Below are positions 1-12,026 of a stretch of DNA of 64,000 nt, piece after piece. The notes below the pieces were generated by a model, which saw only the letters and a program-made list of their open reading frames with translations, had not been told where the DNA came from and did not search any database. Source of the DNA: Atrina japonica (lineage: Eukaryota > Mollusca > Bivalvia > Pterioida > Pinnidae); assembly GCA_030159075.1 (NCBI GenBank), contig BROG01000112.1, positions 1,424,042 through 1,488,041 on the forward strand, read 5' to 3'. Position 1 is the stretch's first letter, and each line of letters starts with the position of its first letter. The translations under genes and the position numbers were made by a program.

Positions 1-660
1 GGAAGAATCGGATAGAATTTCATTTTTATATGATTTATTTAATCACCGATAATGAAAGCGGTGAAACAGACAAATCGGAGTGAACCATTCTTGTTGATTG
101 ACTAATCGTTTAAATTTTAACGGTTAAACATAAATATTGATAAACCTAAGATATTTTCTGACCCTAAGATTTTAATCATGACAGATATGTAGTCTTTGCA
201 CGACAAACAAACGTTATACAATTGTTATCGTCAACATCAATATTTGTGATTAAATGTCTTTACACGGTTACGTCGACCAACGCAAAGAGATGGCAATAGA
301 CCATTTGACGTTTTAGCTACGGTGAGTTAGAAGGAAAATATTTGATATGGAATATGATATATTGACTATCAGACTAAAATACAATGTAGTATCACTTGAT
401 CTCGTATTGCAAGCAATGCATTGCTGACCGATTTTTATCTTCTTTTTATACATTATACGTTTAACATTATATCAACATTTTAATTCTTTAAGTGCATCTG
501 GCGCACGTAAAACACTGAGAGCTACATTTTATTATTTGTCACTACTGTATTATTATTTATCAATTATGTTAACGATATATGGATTGTATATTAAACAAAG
601 TAATGGTATTGGTAAAATATTTTATAAAAACAAAGATGATACAAATCTTTTATTATTATT
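1..660. other. AT-rich flank, no gene seen
   Basis: No open frame of note, no repeat match within the window and no RNA gene recognised. Confidence 0.6.
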
Positions 661-662
661 AT

Positions 663-1012
663 AGGTCATTGCCATTGCCCGTGGACTGTTTGAGTCCTCG
701 AGAGTATACATAAACCTAGTACCTGGTATTTCGGTACTAGCTGTTCATCTTATTCTAAAGTAATATTTGGCAATGATAACACCATTTATATTCCAAAGTT
801 TTCTAAAGCTAAGATAGTCAAGTTTAACAGTTGTTACTCTTAAACGGATTTCGGCCATACTTTTAGATTTATTATTTGGCCTTGTATGATACCACTTTCT
901 CTTTAGAAAATACATATACATTTTAAATTTGAGCTCAACTGATGAAGTGTAATTGACAGAGGGGATCGTCTTGAGCATTATAATTTTGATATTATGTTTA
1001 TAATATCTAAAT
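663..1012 (+). repeat. Dispersed repeat B, single copy
   Basis: About 350 bases starting GGTCATTGCCATTGCCCGTG, with ACCTGGTATTTCGGTACTAG, CTCAACTGATGAAGTGTAAT and CGTCTTGAGCATTATAAT, matching the two tandem copies at 51063-51890. It ends directly before the first SINE. A short minus-strand open frame across it is not a gene. Confidence 0.7.
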
Positions 1013-1039
1013 ATGTTAAAAAAATTACTATTTCCGTTT

Positions 1040-1365
1040 ACGATGGGCTAGTGGTATGGTGTTAGATTCGCATGCGGGAGGTCCCGCGTTCGATTCCCTC
1101 TACCGAGTTATACCTAAAACGTTATAGATAGTGACTTCTCCTTCGCCTAGTGCTTGGAATACGAAGTGAAAGTCACAGGTCTGTCGTATGAGATTTAAAA
1201 CTGATATCCCGTGCAACGATTACCGCGCAACTGTGAGCGAGGCACATTAGAAAATATTCAATGCATTGTCATCAATCCATAGCACATGTCAATTTTGTGG
1301 CGCCTCAGCAAAAGTTGATGGCATCTCGATTTAAGTGAAAAATTCTTTGCGGGATATTTATTTTT
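1040..1365 (+). mobile_element. tRNA-headed SINE, copy 1
   Basis: A tRNA-like head begins near GGGCTAGTGGTATGG and has a B-box-like GCGTTCGATTCCC. The body includes AATACGAAGTGAAAGTC and the end has AAGTGAAAAATTCTTTGCG. The same body occurs at 1545-1885. The end resembles the conserved 3' domain seen in the other SINE family here (GTGAAAGATTCTTGAGTGGG). The head does not fold into a credible functional tRNA that I can see. Confidence 0.7.
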
Positions 1366-1544
1366 ATTTTTTTGTTTCATTGTTTAACTTGTGTTTTATG
1401 CAACACTCAACAATTTTTCGGTTATAATAAAGGTGGCGGCATTTGTATTGTTTTTTGAAGGAAATAACTCTATTAGAATGTACCCAGGAGGAAATCACAG
1501 TCCTTACGCGAGTAAATTCGGAAACTTTATTTCAAAAGCAGATT

Positions 1545-1885
1545 ATGCTCTAGTAGGAACCGAACCTGTCTCGGCTCGAAGTGGTTTACTTCGACTCGTA
1601 GGCGGAAGGTGCAGGGTTCGATTCCCGGGCCGGGTCATACAAAATACTTTAAAAATGGTTTTGACTGTTCCTTCGCCAAGCGCTCGGCATACGAAGTGAA
1701 AGTCTCGAGTCTTTCGGATGAAACTGAAAACCGAAGTGACGTATTGCGGGAGGCGTGACACGTAAAAGAAGCCTCACTGTATTGACATCAGTCCATAGCA
1801 CAGGTCAGAATTTGTAGAACTTCACTCAAAGCTGGTGACATCTCAATATAAGTGAAAAATTCTTGACAGGATGTAAGACAACAAA
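1545..1885 (+). mobile_element. tRNA-headed SINE, copy 2
   Basis: The head carries CTCGTAGGCGGAAGGTGCAG and a B box GGGTTCGATTCCC. The body AGCGCTCGGCATACGAAGTG matches the copy at 1040-1365, and it ends with AAGTGAAAAATTCTTGACAG. Short open frames overlapping it on both strands are artefacts of the element. Confidence 0.72.
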
Positions 1886-2137
1886 CACAAAGAAACGAAC
1901 CGAACCTGGCAAGAGGTGAGAGAGTTCATGATTTAAAGTACAATGCAATACAACAACTTCAACAACAATAAAAAGTATGTAGAAGTATCAAGTACAAATA
2001 CTTCAATCGTATAGTTAGAACTTTATCTTTGGTAAAGAATAGTCTTTCAGGTTCTAATAATATTTATACTGATACGTTTTTATCGTTGTAGACTAATGCC
2101 CATTTAATTCCTATACCAGTTGATTCGGATACAAAGA

Positions 2138-2304
2138 TGAAAAATCTCGGATACCAAAGTATAAATTTTTAGGATGTCCAGGATACAGATGCAAATCTTG
2201 TAAAAACTCAGACCTCTTGAAATCTAAAGGTGGGATCAGATGCCATGGAGGAGTAAGCATCCTCCTGTTGACCGGTCACACCCACCGTGAGTCCTCAGTC
2301 AAGA
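2138..2304 (+). repeat. Dispersed repeat A, copy 1
   Basis: The element carries CGGATACCAAAGTATAAATT, then GGATGTCCAGGATACAGATG, then GGTGGGATCAGATGCCATGG and GGAGTAAGCATCC, and ends around CCACCGTGAGTCC. Related copies lie at 3236-3397 and 41924-42075 on the same strand, and reversed near 62030-62145. No protein is supported; the short peptides it yields are by-products. Confidence 0.7.
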
Positions 2305-2694
2305 TAAAGGTACTCTGCCAAAGAAACTAATTTCAGTTGTTACACATGTACCTGGAAATGTCAACAGACTCAGAAATATATACAAATTATGATTAGAATA
2401 AGAATATATATTTCCCACAGATGGCAACAGAACAATTGTCCTTTAACGTATGTATAGTTATATTCGTTAAAAATGATTTATGGTCATTTGTAGAATGTCA
2501 TACAGTAATATTCAGCGAAATGTTTTAAGGTAAAAAAAGTAAATGCGTTGTTAATTATATTTTTAAGATTTAGAAAGAGGCCAACAACATCAGATTGACC
2601 GAATAAAGTTTTCTATGGCAAAAAGCACACAGCACTATCTGCCAGCTTTCAGTTTGAAGGGTTGAAGCTAGAGTTCAGAAGACAGTACTATTAA

Positions 2695-2975
2695 GGAGCC
2701 GACCTAGCACAGTCGGTAACGCGGTCGATTCTTGATCGTGAGGTCGTGCGTTCCGCTCTAGCCGGCGGCAGATTGGTTTCCTGTTCTTCGGATGAGACAG
2801 TAAAACCCAAGGTCCCGTGTCACAGTAGGTGTCGGCACATTAAAGAACCCTCAATGCTCAATGGCCGTAAGTGCCGAGCAAGGGCCAAAATTTGAAGCCC
2901 TTCATCTGCATTTGGTGACGTCTTCCTATGAGTGAAAGATTCTTGAGTGGGACGTTAAACGAAAATAAAACAAAC
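2695..2975 (+). mobile_element. tRNA-headed SINE with conserved 3' end
   Basis: This appears to be a full-length member. The tRNA-like head has TAGCACAGTCGGTAACG (A-box region) and GTCGTGCGTTCCGCTCTA (degenerate B box). The body has GTGTCGGCACATTAAAGAAC, and the end has GAGTGAAAGATTCTTGAGTG, GGACGTTAAAC and then an A-rich tail with (AAAC) repeats. This 3' domain recalls the shared SINE end described from molluscs. Confidence 0.8.
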
Positions 2976-3235
2976 AAACAAATCAATACTGTTAAGAAAA
3001 ATGACATGTAGTTTTGTTTCACAAAAAGAATCAAATGTAATAAAAATATTATCTTTACTCGTATGACAAATATATCAAACAATATAGCACTTACCAGCTC
3101 CACAATGCACAATCAGTTTGGAACAAATATTTGTTCCAATTGACTGATCATATCACATGATCACTACTGACAAATGTACATACAGCAAGACGACTACAAG
3201 ATTTAGTTCCCTTTGGCTTATAAAAGAATGGACTA

Positions 3236-3397
3236 TATAAAACATCTCAGATACCAAAGTATAAATCTCTAGGACGTCCAGGATACGGATACAAATCCGG
3301 CAAAAATGGACAAACACGTACCTCTGGAAACCAAGAGGTGGGATAAGGTGCCATGGAGGCGTCACACCCGCCGTGGGTCCACAGTCAAGTCCAAATG
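3236..3397 (+). repeat. Dispersed repeat A, copy 2
   Basis: It has CAGATACCAAAGTATAAATC, GGACGTCCAGGATACGGATA and CCAAGAGGTGGGATAAGGTG, ending CGCCGTGGGTCCACAGTC. A minus-strand open frame over it is an artefact. Confidence 0.7.
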
Positions 3398-3699
3398 AAA
3401 TACGCAATGAATGATTCAACTGCCAACGAAAAGGCAACTCAACATTGCACCCAGTGAATCAAATCGCAAACAAAACTATCATACCGACTGTAAAATTTGC
3501 GGCGAGATGACATCAAACGCGGTTTCCGATATCCCTGTGTCAATAATTTGTCAGTGAGTAGTTTACATCTGTGTATGAAATGTTCATATGTTGAACACAC
3601 ATTGGCATATCAGATCATTTGTGAAATTTAAACTCCATATGCGGGTGACTGTGGGATGTTACAACTTAAATGTGGAAAATTTACGATGGGAAAGCCGAA

Positions 3700-4365
3700 A
3701 TCGTCGCGTTTGTCGTATAGCTTAGTTACCAATTTCCCGTCTGTGTTCTGTGTCTATAGTAAGTAAAAAGTATGACGCGTGTTTGCTTGATTCTGTTGTA
3801 TATTTAATTTCTAGTTTGCTGGAATATATTGCATTGACATATTTATGAAAATTGTCATTATTGACAAAACATCGTCGATATATCTAAATATCAAATTAAA
3901 AGACTCCGTTAGCTTTTTTTTTCCTTTTGATTTAGAAGTTTCTGAATGAAGGAACAGGTCGGTCAGTAAAGGGGCACAATTGGTTCACATAGGAATGCCG
4001 ACAGTTTGTTGAAAGACAACGTCTCCAAAAATTACAAATATATTGTCTATTAGAAATTCCAGCATGTTTTTTATATCAACGTCAGTGTATTTATGTGAAG
4101 AATCAGAGTGGTGTTTGACAAATAAGTATCATGATAATCAATCACTAGATATTTAAATTTTCGGGTACCGCCTTTAGTGAAAAAACAGTTGCCTTTGATG
4201 CTGCTAAGTCTCTGTTTTAATTTTTTATGTGGAATAGTTGTGTAAAGAGTAGAGAAGTCATATGTTTTGATACTGTGAATTTGAGAAAAATTGTGTGCCT
4301 TCAAATTTTCAAAAAATTTGTTTAGAATTTTTAAGTATCCACATCTGAGTGACACCGGTTCTGGA
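3700..4365 (-). mobile_element. Penelope-like retroelement remnant (RT and 3' part)
   Basis: The minus strand encodes degraded pieces typical of Penelope-like reverse transcriptases: IKTYDFSTLYTTIPHKKLK (about 4200-4265), then MLEFLIDNIF and FQQTVGIPM with TNCAPLLTDLFL (about 3960-4060), then FHKYVNAIYSSKLEIK (about 3800-3860). The frame breaks several times and the usual G of IPMG is W. Weaker similarity runs toward 3460. No intact open frame or endonuclease domain is present, so it is dead. Confidence 0.7.
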
Positions 4366-4887
4366 ATAAGTAACTGTACAGTATTGCTGAAGTTTCATCT
4401 TATGATATGATATACAGCATGGATTATTGACATGAGAATGACCACACCTCGAAAATGTAAAACCTCGATATATTGCCAAACCTGTTATACCATAGAATAG
4501 AAAAGGTGGTGGAATAACGGGATAAAACTGTATTTAATAAAGTAACAGTGTAGTAATTAAGTCATTAATTATATAGTTATAACCAGCGATTGAATGAAAA
4601 CAATACTTTTAGATAAAAAGAGAGATTGTATATTATCCCATTGTTCACAGATTTCCCCCTCTCCTTACGGAGAATCATTTTGTCTGCTTACGATATATGC
4701 CTCAACAAATATGGGGGATAAGGAAGATATCAACCACAGCGAAAAAAAGACAGACAGACAGACGGAAGGAAGAAAGGACATATATCAAAACTATATAATG
4801 GTTTTCAGAAGCCATGGGGGATAATAATCACAAAACTAGCTAAATGTGAGTGTGTGTGTGCTAAATTTTATTTCTGAAACATACTTA

Positions 4888-5130
4888 TTTGCATATAAAC
4901 TAAACAGTCAGATAAAAAAAGATAATAGGCTAACATTGGATAGCGCGAGTTGGTACGCAGAGATTCAAGTGCGCTACATTATCGTTTAAGTAACTCTTTT
5001 ATCATTAATTTTGTTATGTCACATTTATTCCGCTTTGAGATAAACCTAAATTGATACACTTAATCACATTACAACTTTAAACAGTGTATACTAAATGGAA
5101 CATTTATAATAAAGCATGTAAATATCAAAT
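4888..5130 (+). repeat. Dispersed repeat C, copy 1
   Basis: About 240 bases with TTTGCATATAAACTAAACAG, GGCTAACATTGGATAGCGCG, GAGATTCAAGTGCGCTACAT and TTATGTCACATTTATTCCGC recur with about 80-85 percent identity at 63296-63545. No open frame spans it. Confidence 0.8.
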
Positions 5131-5384
5131 TGCGGAAGACAGGTTGTCTCTATCTGGGTACATTTTAATAGGTTTTCATCCTCCCGAATAAATTACTGGC
5201 CGAAGACATTCAACTGAAAAATGTGTGTGTGCAACTTGAAAGGCCATTCAAACAAACAGATCCAAATATTTCTTGAATAATTTCCATACCACTTTCAGAC
5301 ATTTACGTATTTAGAAAAAAAAATAATCCGAACACATCAATACTATATATTTGTACAGATAAATGATATATAGATAGAAAGATA

Positions 5385-5397
5385 GACAGACTGACAA

Positions 5398-5435
<38 letters not shown>

Positions 5436-5483
5436 CGATAGATAGACAGACAGACAGACAGATAGACAGACAGACAGACAGAC

Positions 5484-5562
<79 letters not shown>

Positions 5563-5572
5563 CAGATAGTCA
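5385..5572. repeat. GATA/GACA tetranucleotide microsatellite
   Basis: Runs of GATA with interspersed GACA blocks. The minus-strand open frame (Ser-Ile-Tyr-Leu repeats) is an artefact. Confidence 0.97.
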
Positions 5573-5639
5573 TTAGAGTCTCAACTTGATCATGGCAAAG
5601 ACAAGAACTATTGGCCATCTACTTTCATGGTTGGATGGT

Positions 5640-5760
5640 TGTATTGTTGTTTAACATCCCACTCAAGAATCTTTCACTTATGTGAAGACGCCACCAATGC
5701 CGGCTGATTTCAAACTCGATTAAGACTCGAGGACCCTACCGACTGAGCCAGGCCGGCTCT
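5640..5760 (-). mobile_element. SINE fragment, reverse orientation
   Basis: Reading the minus strand it starts with AGCCGGCCTGGCTCAGTCGG, and after an internal deletion ends with AAGATTCTTGAGTGGGATGT and TAAACAACAATAC. It matches the family at 2695-2975 and 7378-7655. Confidence 0.75.
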
Positions 5761-6049
5761 ACATTCATATTCAATGAGTAATCGGTATAATGAATGTTTC
5801 TATACTTTTGATAAAATCATGTTTTTATCTATCTTATACTGCCTTCATCACTGTTTAATTTCTATGTCTTGATTCATGCGTAAGCATTGTCAGATCAGCA
5901 CCCTTTTGGTTGTTCAGTGGTAGAGAATGTTTGTCACAAGTTGAAGGTCCTGCTTGAAATCAAAACAGCTAGCACCAATTTCTTGATATCAGAATTAAAA
6001 ACCGCAGGTGAGACATGAAGTCCTGAGTCACACCAAATACGTAACATAT

Positions 6050-6350
6050 CTGTGACGGTTACGATCATACCTGTGACTTTTTAGCACACTGACAGTTAAT
6101 TTCATACCTGTGGCATATGACATAGTGACAGTTACGATCATACCTGTGACATTTGAACACAATAACAGTTATGATCACACCTGTGACTTTTAACACAGTG
6201 ACAGTTACTTTCATACCTGTGACATTTTAACGCAGGGACAGTTACTATCAAACCTGTGACATTTTAACACAAGGACAGTTACTATCATACCTGTGACATT
6301 TTAACAGTGATAGCAACGATAATATTTGTGACATTTTATCACAGTGATAA
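6050..6350. repeat. 36-37-bp minisatellite
   Basis: Seven to eight diverged units with the core ACCTGTGACATTTTAACACA and GTGACAGTTACTATCAT are strung together here. Variation between units is considerable, which suggests an older array. Confidence 0.85.
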
Positions 6351-6626
6351 TTACAGTGATTCTCGATATGTGAAATTGGATTATTAATAGCTCTAGGTTC
6401 TAAAAGTTATACCACTATTGGCAACCTTGCTTCACAAAGTTGCCATTTCATATTTGGCACGTACAAAATAACTCGTGCTCAGAGCATTTATTTTAAAATC
6501 ATAATATACCTGGTTCAACACTGGACTGAATTAATATGTTTCTTAATTAATTTTAGATACTACGGTACCTATAATTCTGAAATATAAATACAAATCGCTG
6601 TTTATTTCATTTGAATTAACCGCAGA

Positions 6627-6912
6627 GGGTTGGACTTGTTGACAGGGGATGCTTACTCAGTGACATCTGATTACACCTCTGGATTTTCAGGGATCTGTAT
6701 TAATCCAATGTTCACCATATCTGTATGCTGTCTCTTGAACCTCCCAACTATTAGTACAGTGGGACCTCGCTTGGGAGACCACCTCACTTTTCAGACCACC
6801 TGTTTAAAGTCTCTTGATAAATATCTAATAAGTACAGAACCTCGTTTGAGAGACCACCTCACAAGTCAGGCCACTTTGAGTGAGTCAGGTGGTCTTAATA
6901 TCGAGGTTTCAC
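6627..6912. repeat. Repeat A-like fragment and GAGACCACCTC repeat
   Basis: At 6627-6705 the text TTGACAGGGGATGCTTACTC resembles a reversed repeat A. At 6758-6912 GGGAGACCACCTCAC occurs twice (near 6772 and 6853); a related phrase in the opposite sense, GAGGTGGTCTCC, lies near 62485. The plus-strand open frame from 6630 is not supported as a gene. Confidence 0.5.
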
Positions 6913-7377
6913 TATACTTCGATTTTTATGTCTTCAGGATCAGTCGTCAGACCTATAATTTTGTTTGGGACATATCAAGTAGACTCTCCATACTATGGTT
7001 AACACACACATCTAAAGATTGTACATTTATAACCATTATAGCAGTTATTCAATCTATTTGTATATGGCCTTTAACAATTCTGTCACGAGGGGAATCCCCT
7101 CAGTTTAGCTTTGCAGATTTTTTTTTACATTTATACAAATTTTTTACGGTGTTTTTCGTAGCGATAAACAAAAACGATGAAATAATTAATATTAATATCT
7201 TTGAAATAACTCAAATTAATGAGGATACAAACTGAGATAGCCCTTCAGAAATTCAAACATATCCTATTGTATGGAATATCGACAAAGTTGAACTAAGGAG
7301 AGTTGTGGCGCCATATTAGTTACGGAGATTGGTTGATTTATTGTGTGTGCCTGTGTGTGTGAATATGCAGTAATTTG

Positions 7378-7655
7378 TTTGTTTATTGTTGTTTAACGTC
7401 CCACTGAAGAACATTTCACTTATATGAAGACGTCACCAAATGGCGGTGAAGGGCTTCAAATTTGGCCTATGCTCGGCACTGACGGCCATTGAGCAGTGAG
7501 GGTTCTTTAACGTGCCGACACCTACTGTGACACAGGACCTCCAATTTTCACTGTCTCACCCGAAAGACAGGAAACCAACCTACCGCCGGCGGGACTCGAA
7601 CTCACGACCTCACGATCCAGAGTCGAGCGAGCTACCGACTGAGCCAGGCCGGCTA
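7378..7655 (-). mobile_element. SINE, near full length, reverse orientation
   Basis: On the minus strand it starts with AGCCGGCCTGGCTCAGTCGG, has TCGTGAGGTCGTGAGTTCGA as the B-box region, contains GTGTCGGCACGTTAAAGAAC, and ends with the conserved GTTCTTCAGTGGGACGTTAA and ACAACAATAAAC. Its head is better preserved than that of the copy at 2695. A plus-strand open frame over it is not a gene. Confidence 0.82.
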
Positions 7656-7894
7656 GAATATGCAGTAATAATAATTTGCTCTGAGATCGGAATTATGTTA
7701 ACTCATTAGAAATGAAAATTTATGTTAAATGAAAGAGAGGAAATCGTGGAATTGGATGTTTTTCTGACGAAAAATGCGCACACAAAGATGTTGAACCAGT
7801 GACGACTGATTTTAGTGCATAACTGTTTTACAGCAGTGACATTTCATCCAAACCCTGCATATATTTACAGTTTGAGAAAATGCAAAAATGTGTC

Positions 7895-7896
<2 letters not shown>

Positions 7897-7938
<42 letters not shown>
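7897..7938. repeat. (GA)n microsatellite
   Basis: A run of about twenty GA units; the Arg-Glu open frames over it are artefacts. Confidence 0.97.
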
Positions 7939-7939
7939 A

Positions 7940-9715
7940 CAAACACATTTATTTTTTACGTATGTTTATTACAGACCACAAAGATTCTATCATTAAATTA
8001 CATTGTACGATTTTCTCCATATAAACCAGCGACTGGTGTTATTTATACATTATATTCGTTATACACCATCAGAAGACATATGCTTAGTTCAGCAAACTCC
8101 GCTTACAGATAATATTACAAATCCTCTAAAATCACTTTAAGCGTGGATGAAAACTTAACACTCTCTACATGTTAAATATTTTACATGATAAGGCGTGACT
8201 TATGTTTCCTTATAGAAACCAGTCAACATTATAATATATAATTGATATTAATTCATGGTGATGAATTAAAAATGGACGATATCATCCACGATACAAGATA
8301 ATAACACAGTATCATTATCTTCAAAGTAATAAGAATAATCCAGGTTTGTGATTTCAATGCTAAATAAATGTTATGTCAACTGTTTTAGCGATAGATGTTA
8401 TCATTTAATGAATATAAAGTTATCAAATTGATATTAATCGAATGGAATCTGTTCCAATTGCTATACTGTTACTTCTTTTCCATAGAGATGAAATATTTTC
8501 AGTATGTGATCAATTCGAATATACTGGATTCAGATCAAAGCATATCAATACACTCATTTATTCAGCATACCGTGTGATCTTATTAACGTGTGTGTAGGTT
8601 TTATTCCCAAACTTTAAGTAGAATGCTAAATGAAACTCATTCTGTTTTCTTTTAAGAGTTAATGATAATTGCACAAGTTTAACATACCAAATAAAATATC
8701 AATGGATATACACTCAATACCGAATTATATGGAGAAAATATATACTTTAATATAAAATTATTTCGTTAATTTGTGCAATTCGACATGTGGAAAAATATTC
8801 ATTTTCCAAAATAAACATAACAATATGGGTGTATCCAGTTCAAATTTGTGGGAGAAGTCTTGCGATAATATTATGTGTTTATCATTATGTCTGTAAATGA
8901 GTAGAGATATGACGTGTAAACATTTAGTTATTTTTGAAACAAAATCCATTTATGAGATAATATTGAATTTTGAGCTTTTATCCCACAAATCCACGAGAAA
9001 TATATTTCCAGATGTATATGTATATCGGTATATTTCATTTCAGATTTAAGTTTGTTTATTTCATTTAAAACTGTATTTTCATTTCAGAAATTAAATGAAC
9101 TATTTTTTGTATGATAAATGTTCAGCCACATATTTCCAAAATTGTAAACTGACCGAGCTCTTGAACACTTCCCTATAAGCTCCATTTTGTTTTACAATTT
9201 TACGTTTAATCGGATCCACCCACATCTATAGAATTATATCATTAAAAATTTGTACAAACAATAACAATCTGATTTAAGTGAGTTATCATATGAAAATAAA
9301 TCTACAATAGACATAATATATAATTACATATTTTAGAGGGAAATTATTAGTAGGTCATAATATGTCATACTAATTTCATTTGTGACTTCACACTTCCTGG
9401 AACTCTAAATATTAAACATGTGAATACTTATCTTTGATCATTGCTACATACCAACAAACCAGCAAAGTATATTAAATAATTATTTATGTAAATGAAGTTG
9501 ATTGTTAAAAAATTAACAATTTGCATCTTTTTGTTTGTTTTTCAATTGTTAGAAATCAATTTTTAGTTTGTCGGAATTTTTTCTACACACCAACAATTTC
9601 CCTCAGATAGAGTATATCAACATTAATCTATCATTTTATGATTTGTAATCAATCGACAGGGCATAGAAATTATAAAAATAAATGGATAAATAACATAAAT
9701 AGAAAAATTAATAAA
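7940..9715. other. AT-rich sequence, no gene seen
   Basis: Only short open frames with atypical composition and no recognisable motif; no splice-bounded coding block found. Confidence 0.55.
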
Positions 9716-9717
9716 CG

Positions 9718-9800
9718 GCAACAACAACAACAACAACAACAACAATAATAATAATAATAATAATAATGATAACAACAATAATAATAATAATAATTAATAA
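9718..9800. repeat. (CAA)n and (ATA)n trinucleotide repeats
   Basis: A (CAA)n run changes into (AAT)n with a few interruptions. Confidence 0.95.
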
Positions 9801-10582
9801 ATAAAAATTACAATGATAAAAGAACAAACAGATAAATTGGTGCCCTGACAGTGTAATTAGCAAAATGCAGTGTAATTAGCAAAATATAATTACTTGAATT
9901 AAAAAAAGACGTATACAGATATATCTTAAAATAGCATAACAATCAAACCATTGATATAAAACTTATTAGGTTTTTATATCGCTGATACGACAAATATTTT
10001 ATCTAATAAGACTTGTTTTACAAATACAGCCAGTGCACATTTATATAGCGAGTATAAATACTTTTTATATTTCCCTCATTTGCCATCATGTTGGCATATT
10101 ATTATATGTAGCACCCAGCAAAACAAACTTAACACAATGGCCCGAGAAAGGGTGGGGGTGACGTGATTTATCGTTGTAAAACAATGTCACACATCTATAA
10201 ATAAAATACCCTTTACAGAAACCATTGTGTTATACTCTCATACTGAGTGGTGCTTTCGCTTTACAACATCTAGAAACCTAACTTGAAGGAAGTATGGACA
10301 ACTTATTTTTATATAAAAAGTTCGAATCTGTTGTAAACCACGCAATATACATGGATGTTCATCAATATACTTTATGATATAAACAATTTATCTGTTACAT
10401 AAATCGTTGTGTGACAGAACACACCGATACATTTTTTCATGTCCTATGCTGAACAAATGTTGAACAAATGAGAGAAATAGTAAAGTGTTGACACAATAGC
10501 TTTACTTATAAAAATGGTTACTTCATTAGCATATAAACATAAACATATCCAAACAATATACTACATCGTGCTAGTTAAGACA

Positions 10583-10890
10583 ATGTAACATATCTGTAAT
10601 ACATCCATTGAATATGGTAACACTTATACATGACATTTGATGTCCAGCTGAAAAGACATCTACAGTGAAAAACAAAATCATAATTCTGAATGTCGGATAT
10701 GGACATTGGATGTCATATAATGACATTGGATGTCATATAATGTAATATAGTGTAATTAAACAGATAATGAACACATCTGTAACATATCCATATGCAATGA
10801 TAACACTTACACGTGAACTTTGATGTCACAGCTGAAGAGACATCAACAGTTACCTATAATAATTTTAAAAAATCAAAATTATGGATACTG
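10583..10890. repeat. Imperfect tandem duplication, unit about 185 bases
   Basis: The segment with ATCTGTAA, AACACTTA, then TTTGATGTC and GCTGAA.AGACATC appears at about 10583-10690 and again at about 10770-10890. Between them a 20-base direct repeat, TGACATTGGATGTCATATAA, occurs twice in a row. No gene is visible. Confidence 0.6.
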
Positions 10891-10961
10891 GAATTGAATG
10901 CAATACATTATCCTTGTAGAGGAAATACATTATCCTTGTAGAGTAAATATAACACACTCAC

Positions 10962-11065
<104 letters not shown>

Positions 11066-12026
11066 CTATGACATTATCTGTTTAATAAGATATTACAGTG
11101 ATATTTATATAATTCATGTATGATCATAAATCCGATCACCTCCTAACTACAGAGTTACAGTGATATGACATAAACAAAGTGATAATGTAGAAAATAGAAT
11201 TGAAACCTCAAGCTTAAACAGCTTAAAAGTTTGCATAAGAATTGATCTTCTGTTGATCTGAGAATATGGCGCAGAGGGTGTGGTAATTCAAGGTACCTCT
11301 AGTGCTTAAATACATAACACAAAGCAAATGCATCGCATTTCACTTACAATCTGGGTCATTTTCATATAATTCTTGAATAATTGAAACATAACAAATGAAC
11401 ACACATAAATACAATGACAGAGAGGAAAACAATGCAATTCATCTGACTACACACTGACATCATACTAAACATCTATTGTCATTAGATATCGAGAAAATGT
11501 CATTTTTGTGAACTCTCTCTCAGATTTACAAACTTGTCCATACAATTTAATTATAAAATGTAATAATTCTTACAACAGCTATACATCATGTAACAATTAA
11601 CTCATAAACTATCTATCTAATGAAGTAATAAAATAACAACACATAAAAATCAAACAGTCAGACTGAAACATTTAACCTAGACATCAAGCATTATGATGTC
11701 TTAGAAAAATACATTCTTTATTATATCACAAGTGACTTATTATATTCTAGGTCATTCAATATCCGTTAGGTCAGTTTGTCTCTTGACTACTGGATGTATG
11801 ATATATGTATCTAAGTCACCGACATTCGCAAGGCAATTTATATTACAGATAGATACATAGATAGATAGATACATAGACAGATAATCGGGATATCCAAACA
11901 AAACGAAGTAGAAATATACCTCAGGGGTCATGTTTTCGCTGTTGGTCATAAAACATCATGGATTGTGTATCCAATCTTTGTATTAAATGATTCTGTTTAC
12001 ATAGATATCCAAATACCATATGTTAT

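Noticed and set aside
1050..1110. Possible tRNA gene
   Set aside because: The head belongs to a SINE with a repeated body at 1545; no credible cloverleaf seen.
6630..7235. Plus-strand open frame of 201 codons
   Set aside because: It spans repeat fragments (two GAGACCACCTC units) and AT-rich text with no splice sites or family motif.
7570..7655. Possible tRNA gene on the minus strand
   Set aside because: It is the tRNA-like head of a SINE with the shared 3' end.
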